This document shows, in pieces, positions 6,829 to 14,737 of a stretch of 17,631 nt of DNA (position 1 is the stretch's first letter; every line of letters starts with the position of its first letter). Source of the DNA: Planctomycetota bacterium (GTDB lineage: Bacteria; Planctomycetota; Phycisphaerae; WQYP01). Location of the stretch: positions 1-17,631 of the forward strand of contig JAJZOA010000131.1 of assembly GCA_021852225.1 (NCBI GenBank). The letters are read 5' to 3'. Both the position numbers and the translations under genes were made by a program. The notes under the pieces were generated by a model. That model did not search any database and was not told where the DNA came from. It saw nothing but the letters and a program-made list of their open reading frames with translations.

Positions 6829-8817
6829 ATGCTCCTGATTATACTTTTATTTTCAATTGTGTTGATCGCCTCCAGCGGCCTTCCGGCGATGGCTTTCCGT
6901 CGGCGGTCGAATCGCGGACAAATTCTGACGACCATTTTGCTTACAGCAGGATGCGCGATTGGGATGGGCACATTGGCGGCTTATGGCCTTGGGGAGCGGC
7001 GGGTATGGCACCTTGTGCTGCCATGGTCGACGCCACTGGGGCGGCCCGCCTTTACCTTGGACGCCCTGGGCGCACTTTTTTTATTGCCGATTTTTGGGAT
7101 TTCGGCACTTGGATCGGCGTATGGAATCGGTTACTGGCCGCAGACGCGCAATCCGGCCAATGGTCGAAAGCTCGGGATATTCTGGGGCTGGATGTCCGCC
7201 GGCATGGCCCTGGTGGTGCTGGCCGGACAGGTGCTGGTATTTCTTGCCGGATGGGAATTCATGGCCATATCCGGCTACTTTCTTTTAACCACCGAAGATT
7301 CCGATTCAGCAGCGCGGCACGCTGGCTGGATTTATTTTATCGCGACGCATATTGCCACTCTGGCGCTGGTTGCCTTTTTTATTCTGCTGCATCTGATCCA
7401 TGGTTCACTGGTCTTATGGCCGGTGCATTTATCCGGGACACCGGGCAGTCTGGCAGCGGCAATGTTTGTTCTCGGATTGACCGGTTTCGGGCTAAAGGCG
7501 GGTCTGGTGCCGCTGCATGTCTGGCTGCCCGGCGCACACGCAGTTGCGCCCAGTCACGTGTCAGCGCTATTTTCCGGCGTTATGCTCACCATGGGCGTTT
7601 ACGGACTGGTAAGAATCGCAGGGCTGTTCGCCCAGCCGCCGTTATGGTGGGGAATCACCTTTATGGCACTGGGAATCATTTCGGCATTTCTGGGAATCGT
7701 CTGGGCCATGGCTCAGCAGGACTTCAAAAAAATGATGGCGTTCAGCAGTATAGAAAATATGGGTATTGTGACCGTGGGGCTGGGGCTGGCGGAAATGGGT
7801 TTAACCCTGCATCAGCCGATTCTGGTAACCCTCGGCCTGATCGGCGCATTGCTGCACATGGTGAATCACAGCCTGTTTAAACCGCTGTTGTTCATGGGGG
7901 CCGGAAGTATTATTCATGCCACCGGCCAGCGCACGATGGATTCACTCGGCGGCCTGGCCAAACCGATGCCGCGCACCTTTGTTCTGATGACGCTGGGGGT
8001 AATGGCGATCACAGGTTTGCCTCCGCTCAATGGTTTTGTAAGCGAATGGATCATTTATCTGGGGCTTCTGCATACAACGGTAGAAAAATCAAGTCTCTCC
8101 CTGATCGCGGTTGTCGCGGTGATGCTGGCCATGACCGGTGCCCTGGCATTGGCGGTTTTCACGACGTGGATTTCCACCTGCTTTACCGGCAAACCGCGCG
8201 GCGCAGCACCGGCCCGGGCGCATGATCCATCCGGATTCATGCTTGTGCCAATGGCCATTCTGGGTGTGTTATGTCTGCTGATCGGCATCGTACCGGTCCT
8301 CGTCACGCCGGCATTAAGTTCAGCGCTGGCCGCCTGGCAACCGGACCTGCGGTTACCGGCCATCACAGCCATCCTGCCCCTGCGCAGTTTCACATTGCCC
8401 ATACTGTCGCTGCTTCTGCTATGCGTGGCAGCCTGGATGGTTTCAACAATATGGCGCCGCCGAACCGGGAATTTTACCAATCGCACGGGAACGTGGGATT
8501 GCGGCTACGCGATGCCGAATGGCCGTATGGCCTATTCCGGCGCATCGCTGTTGCAGATTGGCGCGCGACTGTTCCGGGGAATCATTCTGTCACGGCGGCA
8601 GACACCGGATATTCGCGGCCTTTTCCCCGCTCCTGCCCGCTTCGACCGCGCCACGCCCGACCCGCTGCTGAATCAGTTAATTGAACCGGCCGCAAACCGG
8701 GCCGGAGATTTTGCGGTTGCGGCTCGCGCAATACAGGGCGGGAAAGTACATTTGTATGTGCTTTATATATTTTTAATTCTTTTGATACTTCTGACCTGTA
8801 TGGTTTTTGCGGGCTGA
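6829..8817 (+). CDS. hyfB: Hydrogenase-4 subunit B-like antiporter subunit, second tandem copy
   Basis: 662 residues from ATG 6829. The frame is open further left to 6757, but that part overlaps the previous gene and is not membrane-like, and GAGG at 6814-6817 precedes this ATG. Same fold as the preceding gene with the proton-path residues kept: E143 in GWEFMAIS, K223 in GLKAGLVPLHVWLPGAH, K300/K301 in QQDFKKMMAFSSIENMG, K351 in NHSLFKPLLF. It also retains the WDCGY C-terminal domain, so it is a HyfB/HycC-type copy rather than HyfD. In E. coli the corresponding place is taken by the smaller HyfD after HyfC. Both copies appear competent, so the complex may hold three antiporter-like units with HyfF. 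43 nt separate it from the first copy. Confidence 0.92.
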   Translation: MLLIILLFSIVLIASSGLPAMAFRRRSNRGQILTTILLTAGCAIGMGTLAAYGLGERRVWHLVLPWSTPLGRPAFTLDALGALFLLPIFGISALGSAYGIGYWPQTRNPANGRKLGIFWGWMSAGMALVVLAGQVLVFLAGWEFMAISGYFLLTTEDSDSAARHAGWIYFIATHIATLALVAFFILLHLIHGSLVLWPVHLSGTPGSLAAAMFVLGLTGFGLKAGLVPLHVWLPGAHAVAPSHVSALFSGVMLTMGVYGLVRIAGLFAQPPLWWGITFMALGIISAFLGIVWAMAQQDFKKMMAFSSIENMGIVTVGLGLAEMGLTLHQPILVTLGLIGALLHMVNHSLFKPLLFMGAGSIIHATGQRTMDSLGGLAKPMPRTFVLMTLGVMAITGLPPLNGFVSEWIIYLGLLHTTVEKSSLSLIAVVAVMLAMTGALALAVFTTWISTCFTGKPRGAAPARAHDPSGFMLVPMAILGVLCLLIGIVPVLVTPALSSALAAWQPDLRLPAITAILPLRSFTLPILSLLLLCVAAWMVSTIWRRRTGNFTNRTGTWDCGYAMPNGRMAYSGASLLQIGARLFRGIILSRRQTPDIRGLFPAPARFDRATPDPLLNQLIEPAANRAGDFAVAARAIQGGKVHLYVLYIFLILLILLTCMVFAG

Positions 8818-8835
8818 TTTTTACGGAATCCGGTT

Positions 8836-9813
8836 ATGTTAAGCCATCTGCTCACAATCGCCTTTGAAATTCTGCTGCTGATTCTTGCGCCTCCGCTGCT
8901 GCCCGGCATTATCAACAGGACAAAAGCGTGGCTGGCGGGTCGCCGTGGTCCGCCGGTTTTGCAGACCTATTACGATCTTCGGCGACTCTGGGCAAAGAAA
9001 CCGGTCATAAGCAACACGACAACCTGGCTGTTTGTCACCGCGCCGTGGCTGACACTCGGTGCGATCTTTCTGGCCGGCCTGCTTGTGCCGCTGGGACCGG
9101 GCACCGCACCCATACATTTCACCGGCGATCTGATACTGTTTGTTTATCTGCTGTCCCTGGCCCGTTTTTTTACCACGTTGGCGGCCCTGGACACAGGGTC
9201 TTCGTTTGAAGGGATGGGTGTGGCGCGGGAAATAGCATTTGCGGTCTTTTCCGAACCCGCCCTTTTTCTCGTGCTTCTGGTATTGGTTAAAATTGCCGGT
9301 TCAATTGCAACTGGCGCTGCCCCCGCGCTTTCCAGTCCACTGGCCGGCCTGAGCCTGTCCATCCTTCTGTTTCCCGCGGGCCATGGGCTTATTTCGGCAC
9401 GGGCCATGGCCGCAATGGTCCTTTGCGCCATGGGCCTGTTTGTGGTTTTGATTGCCGAATGCGGCCGCATCCCGGTGGATGATCCCAACACACATCTGGA
9501 ACTGACCATGATTCACGAAGTGATGATTCTGGACAACAGCGGCCCCTTACTGGCGGCTCAAATATATGGTTCAAGCCTGAAAATGCTGATTCTGGCGGCG
9601 TTGCTTGTTCATATTCTTGTTCCGCTTGACCGCGGCCTGAACGGAGAATTCACGCAACTCTGGGTCCTGATGCTTATCGGATTGCCCATAACCGGGGTCA
9701 TCGTTGGCATCGTCGAATCCACAATGGCGCGATTGCGCATGAAGTCTGTTCCAACTTTACTGGCGGTCGCAAGCCTGCTTGGCGCGTTTGGATTTCTTCT
9801 GCTGGTTGGCTGA
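8836..9813 (+). CDS. hyfC: Hydrogenase-4 subunit C-like membrane anchor (HyfC/HycD, NuoH homologue)
   Basis: 325 residues with about 8 helices, normal family length. This subunit docks the hydrophilic arm onto the membrane and forms the NuoH-like connection through which redox changes drive proton transport. Signatures in order: GRRGPPVLQTYYDLRRLWAK near residues 35-54, LDTGSSFEGMGVAREIAF near 118-135, and ECGRIPVDDPNTHLELTMIH near 208-227, holding the conserved acidic residues E208, D215, D216, E222 and E228. These match HycD/HyfC rather than complex I NuoH. The gene starts 18 nt after the second hyfB copy and ends 15 nt before hyfE. Confidence 0.93.
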   Translation: MLSHLLTIAFEILLLILAPPLLPGIINRTKAWLAGRRGPPVLQTYYDLRRLWAKKPVISNTTTWLFVTAPWLTLGAIFLAGLLVPLGPGTAPIHFTGDLILFVYLLSLARFFTTLAALDTGSSFEGMGVAREIAFAVFSEPALFLVLLVLVKIAGSIATGAAPALSSPLAGLSLSILLFPAGHGLISARAMAAMVLCAMGLFVVLIAECGRIPVDDPNTHLELTMIHEVMILDNSGPLLAAQIYGSSLKMLILAALLVHILVPLDRGLNGEFTQLWVLMLIGLPITGVIVGIVESTMARLRMKSVPTLLAVASLLGAFGFLLLVG

Positions 9814-9828
9814 TACATTGGGATATTT

Positions 9829-10467
9829 ATGCTCATACTTAACGCAGTTCTGGTTCTCGTGATTCTGATGAATCTCTACGCTCTGGGAGCCGGGCGCATG
9901 AGTTCTCTGGTGCGTGCGGCGGCTTTGCAGGGCGTGCTGCTTGGTCTTCTGCCCGTACTGGCATTGCACGATCGCGGCGGTGTGCCCCTGGTTATGGCGG
10001 CAATTACCGTGGCCGTGAAGGGGCTTCTTATACCCTACATGCTGCTCAAGGCACTGCGCGACGCGAATGTAAAAAAGGAAGTTGAACCCATTGTCGGCTT
10101 CATGCCCAGCATTCTGCTGGGTGCCCTGGTCACCGGGTTCGCATTGCTGATGGCGGCGCGGTTATCCGGCCCGCGGCACCCGCTGGGGCTGCTGGTGATA
10201 CCAACGTCAATATCCACCATTTTTACGGGATTTCTGCTTCTTACCGCACGGGTCAAGGCGGTTACGCAAACCATTGGCTTTCTGCTTCTGGAAAACGGCA
10301 TATTTGTTTTCGGGCTGTTGCTTCTGGCGGCGATTCCGTCACTGGTGGAACTGGGAATTCTGTTGGATTTATTCGTGGGTATATTTGTGATCAGTATTAT
10401 TCTGCATCATATAAACCGGACGTTTTCCTCTTTGGATACGCGCCAGCTTGCGGCGCTGAAAGAATAG
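9829..10467 (+). CDS. hyfE: Hydrogenase-4 subunit E-like membrane protein (HyfE)
   Basis: 212 residues with about 6-7 helices. Length and position between hyfC and hyfF match HyfE, a NuoK/MrpC-related small membrane subunit found in hydrogenase-4 and Ehr-type complexes but not in the E. coli Hyc complex. The VTQTIGFLLLENGIFVFGLL segment carries the glutamate of the NuoK-like core. The C-terminus ends in a short charged tail (RTFSSLDTRQLAALKE). A GGGA sequence 7-10 nt before the ATG could be its ribosome site. The next gene begins 3 nt after its stop. Confidence 0.9.
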   Translation: MLILNAVLVLVILMNLYALGAGRMSSLVRAAALQGVLLGLLPVLALHDRGGVPLVMAAITVAVKGLLIPYMLLKALRDANVKKEVEPIVGFMPSILLGALVTGFALLMAARLSGPRHPLGLLVIPTSISTIFTGFLLLTARVKAVTQTIGFLLLENGIFVFGLLLLAAIPSLVELGILLDLFVGIFVISIILHHINRTFSSLDTRQLAALKE

Positions 10468-10470
10468 ACT

Positions 10471-11907
10471 GTGATATATCTGGCCATATTGCTTGTTTGT
10501 CTGTTGGGCGCGGGTATTGCGGTGATCATTCCGTCCGAGCGCTACCGTCCGCTGATTTTGCCCGCGGTGGGTGTGGCGCATTTCGGATTGGTATTGACGA
10601 TTCTGGAAGGATCGGACGCCGGATACTGGCGGCATTACCTGGCGATTGACCCGCCGGGAAAAATTGTGCTTCTGGTGATCAGCGGTCTTTTTCTGGTCTG
10701 TTCATTTTATGCGGTCGGCTATCTTCGGTACCGGACCGAGCGCATCAACCGCGTGTTCTGCTGCTGCCTGCCGCTGTTTCTGGGTGCCATGACGCTGGTA
10801 ACCTGCTCTGACCACCTGGGAGTGATGTGGATCGCCATGGAAGGAACAACGCTGAGTTGCGCCCCGCTGATTTATTTCAACCGGACGCCGCGATCAATTG
10901 AAGCGACCTGGAAATTTCTGCTGATCTGTTCGGTCGGCATCGCTTTGGCCCTGCTCGGTTCATTTTTTGTCGCCTATTCCGCGGTCAGCCAGGGCATTGC
11001 GCCCACGCTGGAAATCAACGGGCTGGTGCGGCAGGCGCCCCATCTGAACGCGGCCTGGCTGCAAGGGGGCTTTATATTTCTGCTGGTCGGCTACGGCACG
11101 AAAATGGGCCTTGCGCCCATGCACACCTGGAAGCCCGATGCGTATGGCGAAGCGCCCGGCGTCGTTGGCGCATTGATGTCGGGCGGACTTACAAGCTGCG
11201 CCTTTCTGATGGTGATGCGCGCCGGCCACATTCTTCAGGCGGCCGGACAGGGCCTGTGGACCTCGCACATTCTCATATTCATGGGGCTGCTTTCCATGGC
11301 GTTTGCCGCGCTATTTGTTGTGGGCCAGAAAGATATTAAACGCATGCTCGCCTATTCCAGCGTGGAAAACATGGGCATACTTGTCCTGGGGCTGGGCATT
11401 GGCGGGCCGGCCCTGTTCGGCGCATTGCTGCATATCATCAACAACGCCTTCACGAAGGGTGTGCTGTTTCTTTCCGCGGGGAATATTCATCGCGCTTTTG
11501 GCGCAAAGACCACCCCGGAAATCAGCGGAGCCATGCGTCGTCTGCCGCTTTCGGGAATGCTTTTTCTCCTGGGATTTATTGCCGTCACCGGGTCGCCTCC
11601 CTTTGGACCGTTTGTCAGTGAATTCATGATTCTGGGCGGCGCATTTTCCGGCGGGCACTATTGGGCGGCTGCGGCGTTCCTGATTCTGCTGCTGATAATT
11701 TTCCTGGGAATGGGCCGCACGGTGCTGGCTGTGGTTCAGGGCCGCCCCTCCAGCGCCGCACGACGCACGCGTTACCATGATACGTTTCTTACCGCCGCGC
11801 CCATTTTGCTGACGCTGCTGCTGGTCCTGATGCTGGGTCTGTTTATTCCTCCACCGCTGGCGGCAATTTTACATCAGGCCGCGGCATTCATGGGAGCCAA
11901 ACGATGA
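10471..11907 (+). CDS. hyfF: Hydrogenase-4 subunit F-like antiporter subunit (HyfF)
   Basis: 478 residues from GTG 10471, 3 nt after hyfE. It is a NuoM/N-MrpD-like proton-translocating subunit with about 14 helices. Family charges are in place: E124 in WIAMEGTTLSCAPLIYF, K211 in GYGTKMGLAPMHTWKPDAYG (the WKPDAYGEAPG form is distinctive of HyfF), K290 in QKDIKRMLAYSSVENMG, and K329 in NNAFTKGVLF. No other in-frame start lies before the first helix, so GTG is accepted despite a weak ribosome site. The last 4 nt (ATGA) overlap the hyfG start, implying translational coupling. Confidence 0.92.
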   Translation: MIYLAILLVCLLGAGIAVIIPSERYRPLILPAVGVAHFGLVLTILEGSDAGYWRHYLAIDPPGKIVLLVISGLFLVCSFYAVGYLRYRTERINRVFCCCLPLFLGAMTLVTCSDHLGVMWIAMEGTTLSCAPLIYFNRTPRSIEATWKFLLICSVGIALALLGSFFVAYSAVSQGIAPTLEINGLVRQAPHLNAAWLQGGFIFLLVGYGTKMGLAPMHTWKPDAYGEAPGVVGALMSGGLTSCAFLMVMRAGHILQAAGQGLWTSHILIFMGLLSMAFAALFVVGQKDIKRMLAYSSVENMGILVLGLGIGGPALFGALLHIINNAFTKGVLFLSAGNIHRAFGAKTTPEISGAMRRLPLSGMLFLLGFIAVTGSPPFGPFVSEFMILGGAFSGGHYWAAAAFLILLLIIFLGMGRTVLAVVQGRPSSAARRTRYHDTFLTAAPILLTLLLVLMLGLFIPPPLAAILHQAAAFMGAKR

Positions 11908-13448
11908 CCCAATCAGTTTCAACCAGTGGCTTTGCGGCGCTGAATGCGGGTCGGGCGATGGATTACCAGAAGGTTCCCCGGCACGCTATGGGAACTTTCC
12001 AGCAATTGCTGGCCGCCGCCATGGTCCGCGGCTGGCGCACGGTTAGTCTGTTTGCAATGGCGGACCCGGCGCGGCCAGAGACGGAACGCACAATGCCGCG
12101 AACCGTGCTGGCCGTACTGGCGGATGATTCAACCGCCCTTCTGCATATTGTCCGAAGCCAAATCGAAGACTTTTATCCGTCAATGGCCGCCGATTTTCCA
12201 CAGGTACAGCTATTTGAGCGCGAAATGGCTGAACAGTGCGGCATTCCGATACAGGGCCACCCATGGCTTAAGCCGGTGCGGTTTGCCTCCGGCCTGTATC
12301 CGCAAAGCGGTCGGTCGGCCACCCCCACGCCATGCGGGCTGATGGATTTTTATCAGGTGGGCGGGTCCGAAGTTCACGAAGTTGCGGTCGGGCCGGTGCA
12401 CGCAGGCGTCATCGAGCCTGGCCATTTCCGCTTCCAATGCCATGGCGAGGAAATATTTAATCTTGAAATTTCCCTTGGGTATCAGCACCGCGGCGTGGAA
12501 CGGGCGCTGATCGGCGGCCCGGATAAGCGCAGCCTGCAATATGCGCAGACGCTTTGCGGAGACAGCACCATTGGCCATACCACCGCCTGGTGCCAGATTC
12601 TTGAAGCGCTCTCCCACACGCAGAAATCCGCACGGGCACAGGGCCTGCGCGCAATCGCATTGGAGCTTGAACGGCTGGCCAACCATGTCGGCGATTTGGG
12701 TGCAATCAGTGGAGATGTCGGATTTTTGCCGACCGCGTCCCATTGCGGTCGGCTCCGCGGCGAATATTTGAACATGACCGCGATGCTCTGCTCCAATCGC
12801 TTCGGTCGCGACCTGCTCTGCCCGGGTGGTGTGCAATTTGATGTGGATATGGACTTGATCCAACGGCTGGAAAACCGTCTGGGCGTCAGCGGCGAACAGA
12901 CGCGGCAGGCGGTGGAACTGCTGTGGAATTCTCCATCGGTGATGTCCCGCCTGGAAGAGACTGGAACCCTGGAACAGCAGACCGCAATTGACCTTGGCCT
13001 GGTCGGGCCGATGGCGCGGGCCTGCGGCTTGCCGCGCGACGCGCGGCAGGATCACCCGACCGGTCAGTTCCGTTTCAGCCATATACCGACCGCCACATGG
13101 AACAGCGGCGATGTGTTTGCGCGCGCCTTCGTACGCTGGCTGGAAGTTCAACGATCCAGTGAATTCATTGCCGAACAACTGCGGAATCTGCCGACGGGGG
13201 ACATTCGATCGCCGGTCGGGGCGCTGCATCCCAATTGTATTGCGGTTTCAATGGTGGAGGGCTGGCGGGGTGAAATTTGCCACACCGCCTGTACAGATTC
13301 CGCCGGAAGGTTGGCTCGTTACAAAGTGGTGGATCCTTCATTTCACAATTGGCCCGCGGTGGGACTGGCCCTTCGCGGCGAAGATATTTCTGATTTTCCG
13401 CTTTGTAATAAAAGCTTTAATTTGTCCTACTGCGGACATGATTTGTAA
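11904..13448 (+). CDS. hyfG: HyfG-like large subunit (NuoC-NuoD fusion) lacking the Ni-Fe cysteine ligands
   Basis: 514 residues. Residues about 20-125 form a NuoC/30-kDa-like domain ending in FEREMAEQCGI...GHPWLKPVRF. The rest is a NuoD/HycE-like large subunit (HEVAVGPVHAGVIEPGHFRF, LGYQHRGVERAL). Catalytic [NiFe] hydrogenases bind the metals with RxCGxC and DPCxxC. Here the first site reads LCGDSTIGH (C218, then S221 in place of the second cysteine), and the second reads VVDPSFHNW (S479 and N482 in place of both cysteines). Only one of four ligands remains, so a Ni-Fe site cannot form. The protein ends at SYCGHDL with no protease-cleaved extension. GDS.IGH resembles complex I NuoD. This fits the energy-converting-hydrogenase-related (Ehr) group; the redox partner is unknown. 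GGGAG precedes the ATG. Confidence 0.92.
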   Translation: MTQSVSTSGFAALNAGRAMDYQKVPRHAMGTFQQLLAAAMVRGWRTVSLFAMADPARPETERTMPRTVLAVLADDSTALLHIVRSQIEDFYPSMAADFPQVQLFEREMAEQCGIPIQGHPWLKPVRFASGLYPQSGRSATPTPCGLMDFYQVGGSEVHEVAVGPVHAGVIEPGHFRFQCHGEEIFNLEISLGYQHRGVERALIGGPDKRSLQYAQTLCGDSTIGHTTAWCQILEALSHTQKSARAQGLRAIALELERLANHVGDLGAISGDVGFLPTASHCGRLRGEYLNMTAMLCSNRFGRDLLCPGGVQFDVDMDLIQRLENRLGVSGEQTRQAVELLWNSPSVMSRLEETGTLEQQTAIDLGLVGPMARACGLPRDARQDHPTGQFRFSHIPTATWNSGDVFARAFVRWLEVQRSSEFIAEQLRNLPTGDIRSPVGALHPNCIAVSMVEGWRGEICHTACTDSAGRLARYKVVDPSFHNWPAVGLALRGEDISDFPLCNKSFNLSYCGHDL

Positions 13449-13455
13449 AACTGTT

Positions 13456-13472
13456 GCCGCCCATCCGGCGGC
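13456..13472 (+). other. Intercistronic hairpin between hyfG and the HyfH-HyfI fusion gene
   Basis: GCCGCC at 13456-13461 and GGCGGC at 13467-13472 form a perfect 6-bp GC stem around a CATCC loop, 7 nt after the hyfG stop. It is followed by CTCCAAAAGG, not a T-run, so it is unlikely to end transcription. An RNA processing or stability element in the operon mRNA is possible. Confidence 0.45.
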
Positions 13473-13504
13473 TCTCCAAAAGGTACGAACTGGACAACCC
13501 GACT

Positions 13505-14293
13505 ATGATCGATATTTTACTTGCCAGACTGTCACAGGGTCATCAAACCATTGGCTATCCGGACGCCGCCCCGCCGCCGTTGCCTCCGCGCTTTCGCGGG
13601 CTGCCCGTGATTGATGCCGAAAAGTGCGCTGCCGGCTGCCACGCCTGTGCCCAAAGCTGTCCGACCGACGCCATAGACTTGGCCGCCGGGCCGCAACTGG
13701 ACCTGGGGCGTTGCCTTTTCTGCACCGCATGCGCGGATGCTTGTCCGGAAGATGCGATTCGTTTTACGCAAGACCATGTTCTGGCGGCGCGGCAGCGGCA
13801 ACATCTGTTGCTGACACCGCAACAAAAGCTGCTGGCGGCCGGAGAACTGGATGGCTGTCTGAAGAAACTGCTGGGACGGTCATTGAAAATTCGAGTCGTC
13901 AGCGCCGGCGGCTGTAATGCGTGTGAAGCCGATGTGAACGTGTTGGGCACCATCGGCTGGGATATGCAACGATTCGGCATAGACTTTGTCGCCTCGCCGC
14001 GTCACGCCGATGCCCTGCTTATGACCGGGGCGCTGAGCCGCAACATGGAATTGGCGGTCAGAAAGACCTGGGACGCCATGCCCGAACCTAAAATCGTTAT
14101 TGCGGTGGGGGCATGCGCCATTTCGGGCGGCCCCTACATCAACCACCCCGAAGTTCTGAACGGTGCGTCCGCCATATTACCGGTAGACCTCTTTATCCCC
14201 GGTTGTCCGCCCCACCCGCTGACAATTCTGGATGGCCTGCTGCGTTTGCTCGGGCGGCTGCCCGAAAAGCAGTTGAAAGCGCAAGGGAAATAG
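13505..14293 (+). CDS. Fused HyfH (2x[4Fe-4S] ferredoxin, NuoI-like) and HyfI (NuoB-like) subunit
   Basis: 262 residues from ATG 13505. Residues 1-100 are the HyfH/HycF/NuoI-like electron relay. C41, C45, C48 and C52 are spaced CX3CX2CX3CP, one residue longer than the canonical CX2CX2CX3CP, while C70, C73, C76 and C80 are canonical. Residues about 125-250 are the HyfI/HycG/NuoB-like small subunit with all four ligands of the cluster next to the active site: GGCNACE (C137, C140), GACAISGG (C204) and PGCPPHP (C234). In E. coli these are separate proteins. The frame is open back to TTG 13454. An in-frame CTG at 13490 has AAAAGG 6 nt upstream, so the true start could be non-standard; ATG 13505 gives the normal HyfH N-terminus. 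Last gene of the operon. Confidence 0.88.
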   Translation: MIDILLARLSQGHQTIGYPDAAPPPLPPRFRGLPVIDAEKCAAGCHACAQSCPTDAIDLAAGPQLDLGRCLFCTACADACPEDAIRFTQDHVLAARQRQHLLLTPQQKLLAAGELDGCLKKLLGRSLKIRVVSAGGCNACEADVNVLGTIGWDMQRFGIDFVASPRHADALLMTGALSRNMELAVRKTWDAMPEPKIVIAVGACAISGGPYINHPEVLNGASAILPVDLFIPGCPPHPLTILDGLLRLLGRLPEKQLKAQGK

Positions 14294-14522
14294 CCAACCC
14301 AGTCACCGATGCGACGCTTATTCAGGCGCGGAATGTGGCTTTCTGGTGCGGACATCGGGGGCCACCTGCCGAAGGCCGCCTGCAATGTTCCGCCGCATCG
14401 AGATAGACCGCAATTTTCGCAAAGGGAAGGGTTTCGCAGCGGACCGCACGGAGAATCTGGTTCTATCGGCCACACCCGTTTAACGCACATGATCGGGGTG
14501 ATTCGCTATATAACCATTATAA
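14294..14522. other. Intergenic stretch after the operon, no gene seen
   Basis: No frame here shows a recognisable protein. CCGATG at 14306-14311 and CATCGG at 14353-14358 are complementary but 41 nt apart and lack a following T-run, so a terminator for the operon cannot be claimed. The 3' part turns AT-rich towards the promoter at 14523. Confidence 0.5.
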
Positions 14523-14531
14523 TGCTATAAT
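14523..14531 (+). promoter_or_regulatory. Extended -10 promoter candidate for the CrtC-like gene
   Basis: TGC followed by a consensus TATAAT at 14526-14531 forms a full TGn extended -10 element. A second TATAAT lies at 14518-14523. No convincing -35 box is present, which extended -10 promoters can do without. Transcription would start near 14538 and give a leader of about 240 nt. Confidence 0.5.
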
Positions 14532-14537
14532 CTTTTG

Positions 14538-14737
14538 TAGTTTAGATGTTGCCGGGCTTGGTTATCGGTCGTCCGGGTGCGCGAATTGCTCCGTATGGTG
14601 GTTTTTTCGGAGGCGGTTCCGTATTTATCAAATAACAGCTAAACTCATATTCCTAGCGTGCCGATAAGACTTCTGATGTTTCAAAGGGAGTCGTCCGGCG
14701 GCTGTTGCAGATGCGCAACGACCACTTTTCACCGGAC
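14538..14737 (+). other. Possible structured 5' leader RNA upstream of the CrtC-like gene
   Basis: The 5' end of the predicted transcript, AGTTTAG at 14539-14545, is complementary to CTAAACT at 14639-14645. TTATCGG at 14562-14568 matches CCGATAA at 14661-14667, an interleaved (pseudoknot-like or alternative) pairing. CGGA/TCCG at 14608-14621 can form a small hairpin inside. Closer to the gene, GTCCGG at 14693-14698 pairs with CCGGAC at 14732-14737 around an inner GTTGC/GCAAC stem (14704-14708 with 14715-14719). It matches no riboswitch class I recognise. Some 7-bp complementarities are expected by chance in a stretch this long; the nested element at 14693-14737 is the strongest part. Confidence 0.35.

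Noticed and set aside
6951..7880. 309-codon alternative plus-strand frame inside the second hyfB copy
   Set aside because: Gly/Arg/Cys-rich translation without membrane helices, entirely within the conserved antiporter frame.
12210..13229. 339-codon minus-strand frame opposite hyfG
   Set aside because: A shadow of the strongly conserved hyfG coding frame; its translation shows no domain or normal composition.
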